12,140 nt of DNA, taken from contig JAZLBZ010000054.1 in assembly GCA_045613945.1 (NCBI GenBank), positions 1 through 12,140 of the forward strand. Reading direction: 5' to 3'. The notes beneath the pieces were generated by a model, which searched no databases, had not been told where the DNA came from, and was given only the letters and a program-made list of their open reading frames with translations. The position numbers were made by a program, and so were the translations under genes. Shown here in pieces: positions 6,576 to 12,140 of the stretch. Position 1 is the stretch's first letter. Each line of letters begins with the position of its first letter. This DNA comes from HGM04593 sp045613945 (GTDB lineage Bacteria > Bacteroidota > Bacteroidia > Bacteroidales > Bacteroidaceae).

Positions 6576-8806
6576 AAAACAAGGTATGTCTTATAGTATT
6601 GGCGGTTGGTTTTCTGTTCCAACCGGCCTACGCGCAAATGACATTCAAAGAGGCAAAAAAGTTAATTGACAGCAAAGAATACTTTAAGGCAGAAGCAGCA
6701 TTTGCAACACTGCAGGAACAGGCACTTGCAGCAGGTGACACATGTCTCTACATGGACTACCTTTTTGCACAAGGTGAGGTCGCATATATGCTTGACTGGA
6801 CAACTACAATAAAGGAGGTTCTTGAGAAGGCCGGTGAAGGCATTTACGCAAGAGAGAATGACTCCATAAAGTATGCATGGTTGCAGGCCTACTACAAACT
6901 TGAGGGTTCATACTATTATTGTATGACAGACATTGACAAGAATGCATATAGTTTGTCTTTGGATTCATATTCAAAAAGCCTGGAATACATAAACCTACTC
7001 AAAAAACACACTCGTTTTGACAATCCCACACTGAAAATAACCCTGTACCGTGACCTACTTAATCTCTATTACAAATACACCGATTACGAATCGGCCCTAA
7101 TATTGGCCGAAAAGATATACGACCATTGGTACAACTATTACGATGAAGACAAATTCATGGATGCCTGCATTTCAAAAGCGATGGTATTGGCACACCTCGG
7201 GCGGTTTAATGAAGCATTGGAATGCATTGATGAAATATATGATGAGGTGCGTGATGAAAACCCATACATTTATCGCACAAAGGGGAAGATTCTGATAATG
7301 CAGCACGACCATGATGGTTCCGGAGATGTAGAGAAGGCAAAAAAATGCTACGAAAAGTATGCCAACTACATAATGAATGAAATAGACGAACAGGCGGGAA
7401 TGATGTCTGAGATTCAGCGTGAGCAATATTGGCTGAACATGAGCCAATTCGCCACCGACTGCTATCGTCTGGGCGACAAAGCGCCCGAGTTGCTATATGA
7501 TATGGCATTGTATAGCAAAGGATATATTCTAAAAAGCAAAGAAGAGACAAAAAAGTACAATTGGAAGAATGTAAAGTGGAAACTCAAGAAAAATGAATGC
7601 GCAATAGAATTCATCCAGTACAAAGGAACCAACGAAAAAGAGCATTTGGGTGCATTGGTGGTGAAACCGGACAGTAAAAAACCGGAATTTATAGAGATAG
7701 GCAGTCTTGAAGATATATCGGGGAAAAAGACTCAATGGGGACACACATTGGGAAAATGCATCTCATCGGACAAAGCCGCATTAAAGGACGAACTCTATTC
7801 CGACTCCACAGTTTTCGGACATATATGGACCCAAGAACTGCTCAAAGCAATAGTTCCGTCACAAAAAGTATATTTTTCCCCGGACGGCATAATACACCAA
7901 CTTGCCATTGAATATATGCTGCCAAACTGCAATTTTGAATGCAGGCGCCTCAGTTCTACCAGAATACTGCTCTCGCCTCCAAGGATGAATCGAGGCAATT
8001 TGCTATTGTTGGGAGGAATTGATTTCTATGCCAAGATAGACGAACACGTGCACAAGAACGACATAGAAGGATATAAGATGCTTCATGGGTCAACATCATA
8101 CATAAATGACCTTCCCGGCACCGATAGCGAAATACGTGCCATCTACAAAATAAGAGACGACGGTAGCAGCAATGACAGCATCATTAATGGACGCCATGCA
8201 ACTGACGATAATTTCTTGAAAATGGCAAATGACGGATATTCCATAGTGCACCTTGCGACGCATGGATATTTTACGGGCTCCATGAATGGCACACACCTTA
8301 AACCTGCAATTACAGACAAGGCACTGTCGGAGAGCGGAATAATAATGGCAGGAGCCGGAAGAAACCTTGCGACGGAGGATTTCAATCCGGAACTGTCAGA
8401 CGGCATACTGACTGCGAAAGAGATATCTGAGCAGGATTTCTCGAATGTAGAACTGATGGTCCTTTCGGCATGCCAGACCGGGTTGGGATATGTAACATCG
8501 GATGGGGTCTATGGAATGCAGCGCGCACTCAAGCAAGCGGGCGTATCTTCTATGATGCTGAGCCTATGGAGTGTCGACGACATAGCCACCCGTCATTTCA
8601 TGGAAAATTTCTACACAGAACTTAAAAAAGACAATTCGCCTACACCCGATGGTTACAAAGCATTCATGAATGCCCGCAGAAAAATGATTGAAAGCAAATG
8701 TGATAACCAATATTTCAGCACAGCCACACTGTCAAGGAAAAAGACAGAAGTCAAATATCACAAACCACGATACACAAATGCATTCATACTTATCGACATG
8801 CTATAA
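6572..8806 (+). CDS. Exported TPR-CHAT caspase-like protease
   Basis: The 744-residue protein begins with a signal peptide (hydrophobic core VCLIVLAVGFLF, cleavage likely after AYA at residue 21). Residues about 24-275 are helical and TPR-like, for example LAHLGRFNEALECIDEIYDE. From about 430 it enters a CHAT domain, opening with YFSPDGIIHQLAIEYM and carrying the family dyad: His564 in HLATHGYF and Cys634 in LSACQTGLG. LSLWSVDD follows, as is usual. CHAT proteases are caspase/separase-like cysteine peptidases and include gasdermin-activating and CRISPR-linked enzymes. Most characterised ones act in the cytosol, so the signal peptide is notable. The start overlaps the previous stop as ATGA, and AGGA lies upstream. 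The family call is strong; the substrate is unknown. Confidence 0.92.
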   Translation: MKNKVCLIVLAVGFLFQPAYAQMTFKEAKKLIDSKEYFKAEAAFATLQEQALAAGDTCLYMDYLFAQGEVAYMLDWTTTIKEVLEKAGEGIYARENDSIKYAWLQAYYKLEGSYYYCMTDIDKNAYSLSLDSYSKSLEYINLLKKHTRFDNPTLKITLYRDLLNLYYKYTDYESALILAEKIYDHWYNYYDEDKFMDACISKAMVLAHLGRFNEALECIDEIYDEVRDENPYIYRTKGKILIMQHDHDGSGDVEKAKKCYEKYANYIMNEIDEQAGMMSEIQREQYWLNMSQFATDCYRLGDKAPELLYDMALYSKGYILKSKEETKKYNWKNVKWKLKKNECAIEFIQYKGTNEKEHLGALVVKPDSKKPEFIEIGSLEDISGKKTQWGHTLGKCISSDKAALKDELYSDSTVFGHIWTQELLKAIVPSQKVYFSPDGIIHQLAIEYMLPNCNFECRRLSSTRILLSPPRMNRGNLLLLGGIDFYAKIDEHVHKNDIEGYKMLHGSTSYINDLPGTDSEIRAIYKIRDDGSSNDSIINGRHATDDNFLKMANDGYSIVHLATHGYFTGSMNGTHLKPAITDKALSESGIIMAGAGRNLATEDFNPELSDGILTAKEISEQDFSNVELMVLSACQTGLGYVTSDGVYGMQRALKQAGVSSMMLSLWSVDDIATRHFMENFYTELKKDNSPTPDGYKAFMNARRKMIESKCDNQYFSTATLSRKKTEVKYHKPRYTNAFILIDML

Positions 8807-8818
8807 TTATTTTTTGAT

Positions 8819-10144
8819 ATGAAAAAGACCGTTTTATTATTATTGTTTGTTTTTGTAGTTGCGGAAATATTTGCAGCGACAGACAAGAAGCCTGACGGAA
8901 AGGAGCAGGAAGTGAGAACAACCCGAAAATACCAGATTGTTGTCAGCAGTCTCCAGAAAGAATCAGTCATCCATAACAACTGCAACATTGACACATTGAA
9001 GGAACAGTCAAACCGCAGTTGGAAAGAACTGGGAGAAAGCATTATGAAGTCATACAAGAGTGTATTGACACAAAAGACCGTTTCGGCAACTTCCGGTTTG
9101 ATTGATCTTGGAATCAGTTTCATTTCAGAGATGGTCAACAAGAACTCCAACGATTTCAACGAATGGATAAAAAAGAAACAGGAACAGTGTACATTCAGCA
9201 AAAAGTTATCAACAACTGAAAGCATCAACGATTTCTATTATACGCCATCTACAGAAGGTGCTTTGGATCCACACAATCTTAAATTCAACGGATTCAGTTG
9301 CCGCAACTTCATTGAAGTGGAATCACCCGATACCACAAAACAAAATACCAAACGTATCGGGCACGACGCATATTATATTTCATGCAAACTCCGCACAGAT
9401 AGTCTTGGCCTTGCCCACATGGCAAATCACTCGAAATTTCTGCTGGAAGTGGACACCCTGATATTCTACCCCGCATTCTGCAACATCCCCAAGATGGAAA
9501 GATACGACACTGCCAAATACACGAATCTGGAACTCAACATAAACGCGAACATATATTCGTCATGGATAAATGAAGCCGTAATGGTGATGTCCGACCAGAA
9601 GTTGGGCTCGTTCAATATAACAGTCAAGATTGACCCTATGGCTCTTAAACCAATAGATGGGGAATACGCTTTCGTCTATACCAAAAACGATTCACAACTT
9701 GCAGACCTTATAAGCACTACAGGAGAAAGTTTCATTGTTCCTCGTTCATTCGTCGGTACAAGTTCCAATCCCTTATGGGGAACCGGTGAGTACCGTATTG
9801 AACTGGAGGTTTTCGAGACGTGTCAACTCAAAGCAGAGCATTACATAAAAATAGAGGAACTTGGCAATGTCGAAGCGGTAAACTTTGCAAACCTTCCTGG
9901 ATATAAGAAATGGGAAAAAGAGATATGGAAAAGTGAATTAAAGAAGATGAAGAGTAGAAAAGCCGGAGATTCTTTCCTAAAGAATGCATTTACCATCATA
10001 AAGACTGCGTATTTAGGGAATAATTGGGTTAACGAGATTATTGAACCGGCCCTGAACCCCATCTATGAATTTGAGACCAAGGAACTTAAAGGACTACTGG
10101 ACATCGATAATGAAGTGAGTGACAAAAAAGCGGTTGCCCCGTGA
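8819..10144 (+). CDS. Exported protein of unknown family, operon end
   Basis: I do not recognise the family of this 441-residue protein. A clear signal peptide (MKKTVLLLLFVFVVAEIFA, cleavage near residue 19-20) predicts export. There is no lipobox. The mature protein has six cysteines (including C55, C124, C161 and C189), which could form disulfides in the periplasm. It also has a short apolar stretch at about 90-106 (SATSGLIDLGISFISEM), a likely beta-rich middle (about 185-340) and a charged helical C-terminal part (about 365-441). It follows the CHAT gene by 12 bases with no visible Shine-Dalgarno sequence. As the last gene of a two-protease operon it could be a protease substrate, a pore or effector, or a binding partner; the sequence does not decide. 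DNA here looks more A+T-rich by eye than in dnaB or ispE. Confidence 0.78.
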   Translation: MKKTVLLLLFVFVVAEIFAATDKKPDGKEQEVRTTRKYQIVVSSLQKESVIHNNCNIDTLKEQSNRSWKELGESIMKSYKSVLTQKTVSATSGLIDLGISFISEMVNKNSNDFNEWIKKKQEQCTFSKKLSTTESINDFYYTPSTEGALDPHNLKFNGFSCRNFIEVESPDTTKQNTKRIGHDAYYISCKLRTDSLGLAHMANHSKFLLEVDTLIFYPAFCNIPKMERYDTAKYTNLELNINANIYSSWINEAVMVMSDQKLGSFNITVKIDPMALKPIDGEYAFVYTKNDSQLADLISTTGESFIVPRSFVGTSSNPLWGTGEYRIELEVFETCQLKAEHYIKIEELGNVEAVNFANLPGYKKWEKEIWKSELKKMKSRKAGDSFLKNAFTIIKTAYLGNNWVNEIIEPALNPIYEFETKELKGLLDIDNEVSDKKAVAP

Positions 10145-10372
10145 TTCACATCAGAGGGCAACCTAAACACAAACACAAAATAAAACACGACAAAACTACT
10201 ATACTAACCACCGGGGTATCAAATCATTGCAGCAAGATGCATAGCAGTTCCCGGCGGCTTGCATAATGTAAACATATCTGTTACACCAAAAGTTTTGCCG
10301 TATATGTTAAAAAAAGCAAAAAGTACTTCGTAAAGTGCTTTTTGCTTTTTTGTATTAGAAACAGTAAGTGAA
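10145..10372. other. Convergent intergenic region
   Basis: This 228-base region lies between the end of the five-gene operon and the end of the lipoprotein gene. Apart from the terminator hairpin at 10310-10351 I see no gene. A 7-bp inverted repeat (AACATAT at 10271-10277, ATATGTT at 10302-10308) flanks a 24-base spacer just before the terminator. It is too short to interpret. Confidence 0.6.
10310..10351. terminator. Long bidirectional intrinsic terminator
   Basis: A 19-bp stem joins 10310-10328 to 10333-10351 around a CGTA loop, with a single T-G wobble (10324/10337). The outer arms are A6 and T6 runs, so the transcript ends in a U-run whichever strand is read. It lies between two genes that end towards each other, so it can stop the five-gene operon (stop at 10144) and the lipoprotein gene (stop at 10373). 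On the operon side it leaves a 3' untranslated stretch of about 165 bases. Confidence 0.9.
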
Positions 10373-10849
10373 TCACATATTATCCACACTGTCTGAAACA
10401 AGCCTGACGTCCCACTGTATCTCACCAACAAGATCCTGCATTTCGTCGGCCAGGTCCTGCATCTCATCTACCAGTTCATGCATACCATCCACAAAACCAT
10501 GCATGCCGCCCACGAAACCTTTCATCAAGCCGGAGGCCCCATTCATTAAACTCGAGAAGGCACTGCCCATCAGCCCAACAAAATGTTCCGAGAATGCAGA
10601 TACCAGTCTCATGCCCAACTCCTCAATCTCTTTCTGCTGCCGGGCAGTATATTCAACATTCTTATATTTTTCCTCCCACGTATCAAGTTTCTGCACCAGC
10701 AGTTCAAATTCCTTCTCGGTATCTACACTGCCGCTTTCAGCCTCCACAACAATCTTCTCAAACTCTTTTATTGATTTCTCGGCAGGTGTAGAGCACGACA
10801 CCACAAAAATTGAAAGTAGCATTAGCAGACAAACAACAACCTTCTTCAT
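10373..10849 (-). CDS. Small lipoprotein with heptad repeats
   Basis: The 158-residue protein starts with a lipoprotein signal peptide: KK, a hydrophobic core, then the lipobox FVVSC with the lipid-attached Cys at 19. The mature part is first charged and helical (about 22-85). It then has a Gly/Met/Phe-rich stretch (about 85-105) running into six consecutive 7-residue units that each begin with Met and mostly carry Phe or Leu at position 4, which fits an a/d coiled-coil pattern. It ends with an acidic tail. I know no named family. It lies 101 bases downstream of the thioesterase on the same strand, so the two may be co-transcribed, and it shares the terminator at 10310-10351 with the convergent operon. 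A structural envelope or oligomeric role is plausible but unproven. Confidence 0.8.
   Translation of the reverse strand: MKKVVVCLLMLLSIFVVSCSTPAEKSIKEFEKIVVEAESGSVDTEKEFELLVQKLDTWEEKYKNVEYTARQQKEIEELGMRLVSAFSEHFVGLMGSAFSSLMNGASGLMKGFVGGMHGFVDGMHELVDEMQDLADEMQDLVGEIQWDVRLVSDSVDNM
10421..10546 (-). repeat. Six imperfect 21-base in-frame repeats
   Basis: Inside the lipoprotein gene, six 21-base units encode MNGASGL, MKGFVGG, MHGFVDG, MHELVDE, MQDLADE and MQDLVGE. Met codons lie exactly 21 bases apart. The units shift gradually from small and apolar to acidic, suggesting duplication followed by divergence. Tandem units of this kind can change in number by slippage. Confidence 0.85.
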
Positions 10850-10950
10850 AATAATTTATTCTTTAATAATGAACTGTATTTTACTCTAAAGACGGATGAA
10901 AAGCCCGTTTGTTACAGATGACGGCAAAAAAATATAAAAAAAGTAAAGAA

Positions 10951-11325
10951 TTATCTCAATTTTGCCATAAAGCGCTCCTTGTCTACAACAAAGCGCACAT
11001 GAACGCCCTTGCCTATTGTGCCCTGCCCGTCACACGCTTCAACGTCGAATGTCAGTTTACGTCCCTCAACGGCAGTGAGCGTCGCTGTCGCGCGCACCCT
11101 TGCACCAATAGCCGACGGCTTTATATGCGTAGTGTTCATCTCGGCACCAACGGTTGTCGCCCCTTGTGGCAATGCCGGCGCAACGGCATTCATTGCTGCA
11201 TTCTCCATGAGCGCAACCATAGCAGGTGTAGCAAAGACCTCGAGGTCGCCCGATCCCATTGTTGCAGCGCAATTATAAAGCGCAACAACAGTCTCACTTG
11301 TAAAAGTCATTCCAATTTCTAGCAT
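10951..11325 (-). CDS. FlK-like hotdog-fold thioesterase
   Basis: The 124-residue protein is a full-length single hotdog domain of the fluoroacetyl-CoA thioesterase-like family, which hydrolyses acyl-CoA or related thioesters in the cytosol. Thr33 in FATPAM, Glu41 in LMENAA and His67 in NTTHIKP have the same spacing as the catalytic Thr42, Glu50 and His76 of FlK. A conserved VGAEMN stretch precedes the His. Most bacterial members do not act on fluoroacetate and have unknown natural substrates, so a housekeeping acyl-CoA role is more likely. It has its own Bacteroidetes-type promoter and is divergent from the channel gene. Confidence 0.88.
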   Translation of the reverse strand: MLEIGMTFTSETVVALYNCAATMGSGDLEVFATPAMVALMENAAMNAVAPALPQGATTVGAEMNTTHIKPSAIGARVRATATLTAVEGRKLTFDVEACDGQGTIGKGVHVRFVVDKERFMAKLR

Positions 11326-11347
11326 AGTATAATATTATTATCTACTG

Positions 11348-11381
11348 CGAAGATACAAAATCCGACATTCCCAACAGCAAA
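11348..11381 (-). promoter_or_regulatory. Candidate promoter of the thioesterase gene
   Basis: On the minus strand TATCTTCG (11348-11355) matches the Bacteroidetes -7 element TAnnTTTG with one mismatch. TTTG (11378-11381) lies 22 bases upstream of it, at the -33 position. The -7 octamer is identical to the one proposed for dnaB. The element lies 22 bases before the ATG at 11325. Confidence 0.55.
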
Positions 11382-11415
11382 ACTGCAGACTTTTTTGTTA
11401 TAAGACAAAAAGAGA

Positions 11416-12140
11416 ATGCAGACGGAGATAACAGATTACATATACAAAAAGGTAAAGGAACTGATGCAGCATCTTGGGATGTCCCAAAGCGCCATAGACA
11501 GGTATGACACGCTCATAATATCGGCAATAGTCATTGTAATAGCCATTGTGGCAATGGAAATCACCTACCGCGTCACACTTTTTGCCACAAAGCGCATTGT
11601 AAGGCGCAAGCACTACAATTTTCTCACGCAGATGTTAAAGAGCAACAGGCTGCGCAAGGTTTCCCACATACTTGTTCCAATAACAATAAACGCCCTACTG
11701 CCCATTACCCTTGCCCCCGACAGCGTTGTGCTGCACTACATAGAACTTGCAGTGTCAATATACTACATAGTTGCAATGGTGCTGACAACCATTACACTGC
11801 TGGGCGCTCTTGGCGACTCGGCATTCAACAACAGCAAGTTTCACGACAGGCCGGTAAAAGGATTCATACAGGTGGGCAAGATAATTGTCATTCTCATAGC
11901 AACCATTGTGATAATATCAATACTCACCAACAAGTCTCCGCTATACCTCATTGGCGGTTTGGGAGCATTCGCCGCCGTGCTCATGCTCATTGCCAAAGAC
12001 AGCATCTTGGGTTTTGTGGGAGGATTCCTGCTGCTTGAGAACGACATGGTGAGGCTTGGCGACTGGATTGAGATTCCCGGTACAAGCATCAACGGCAACG
12101 TGTCCGACATATCGCTCACTATTGTAAAGGTGCGCAACTG
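11416..12140 (+). CDS. YbdG/MscS-type mechanosensitive channel, partial (3' end cut)
   Basis: The gene runs off the window after 241 complete codons. The ATG at 11416 is the first start after an in-frame TAA at 11401 and is preceded by AAAAAGAGA. Predicted membrane segments lie near residues 32-52, 84-100, 108-132, 154-171 and 176-193. The MscS pore and beta-domain entry is clear: NKSPLYLIGGLGAFAAVLML, then KDSILGFVGGFLLLENDMVRLGDWIEIP (194-221 approximately) and NGNVSDISLTIVKVRN at the cut. This arrangement fits the YbdG (MscM-like) branch, usually about 415 residues, so roughly 58% is present. These inner-membrane channels open under membrane tension to relieve hypo-osmotic stress. The missing part should be the rest of the cytosolic domain. 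Confidence 0.92.
   Translation, partial: MQTEITDYIYKKVKELMQHLGMSQSAIDRYDTLIISAIVIVIAIVAMEITYRVTLFATKRIVRRKHYNFLTQMLKSNRLRKVSHILVPITINALLPITLAPDSVVLHYIELAVSIYYIVAMVLTTITLLGALGDSAFNNSKFHDRPVKGFIQVGKIIVILIATIVIISILTNKSPLYLIGGLGAFAAVLMLIAKDSILGFVGGFLLLENDMVRLGDWIEIPGTSINGNVSDISLTIVKVRN

Noticed and set aside
8758..9228. Minus-strand open frame of 156 codons across the CHAT and last-gene junction
   Set aside because: It is antisense to the signal peptide of the last gene and the end of CHAT; its hydrophobic runs come from the opposite-strand codons.
2667..10144. The five-gene block as an integrated mobile element
   Set aside because: I see no integrase, transposase, terminal repeats or tRNA site at either edge. 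Horizontal acquisition is possible but not shown here.
10219..10467. Minus-strand open frame over the terminator
   Set aside because: It runs through the 19-bp terminator stem and into the lipoprotein gene in another frame; no family features.
10421..10546. 21-base repeats as a CRISPR-like array
   Set aside because: The units are contiguous with no spacers, stay in frame and encode a regular heptad, so they are protein-coding repeats.

Overview
The window reads as chromosomal DNA of a gut-type Bacteroidales (Bacteroides/Prevotella relatives). Grounds for this: a divergent dnaB/ispE pair with a Bacteroidetes-style DnaB tail, promoter elements close to the TAnnTTTG form used by the Bacteroidetes sigma factor, mostly weak ribosome binding sites, and signal peptides ending in KAQ- or YAQ-like motifs. 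The genus cannot be fixed from the sequence alone.

Layout. Positions 1-109 are a hairpin-rich tail downstream of dnaB, with no gene. dnaB (110-1690, minus) and ispE (1833-2663, plus) are divergent housekeeping genes. Starting 3 bases after the ispE stop, five accessory genes run in the same direction to 10144, with junctions of ATGA overlap, 14-base overlap, ATGA overlap and 12-base gap. In order they are: a cytosolic protein with a possible nucleotide-binding segment and a RyR-like domain; a degenerate FHA domain joined through one membrane segment to a trypsin-like protease; a pseudokinase C-lobe joined through a membrane segment to an exported domain; an exported TPR-CHAT (caspase-like) protease; and an exported protein of unknown family. 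A long bidirectional hairpin terminator (10310-10351) separates this operon from a convergent pair on the minus strand: a small heptad-repeat lipoprotein (10373-10849), and upstream of it a FlK-like hotdog thioesterase (10951-11325). Divergent from the thioesterase is a YbdG/MscS-type mechanosensitive channel (from 11416), cut off by the end of the window.

How the genes may work together. dnaB, ispE, the thioesterase and the channel look like ordinary core genes. The five-gene block is the novel part. Its domain set (possible ligand sensor, FHA-like, kinase-like, two unrelated proteases, one exported unknown) resembles regulated proteolytic signalling or conflict systems. Unusually, both protease domains are predicted to lie on the far side of the inner membrane. 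The FHA has lost its usual phosphothreonine-binding residues and the kinase has lost its catalytic residues. My inference is a transmembrane relay in which cytosolic domains sense or scaffold a signal and periplasmic trypsin-like and CHAT proteases act as a cascade, perhaps on the last gene product. No function has been shown; envelope stress response, anti-phage defence and processing of surface proteins all remain possible.
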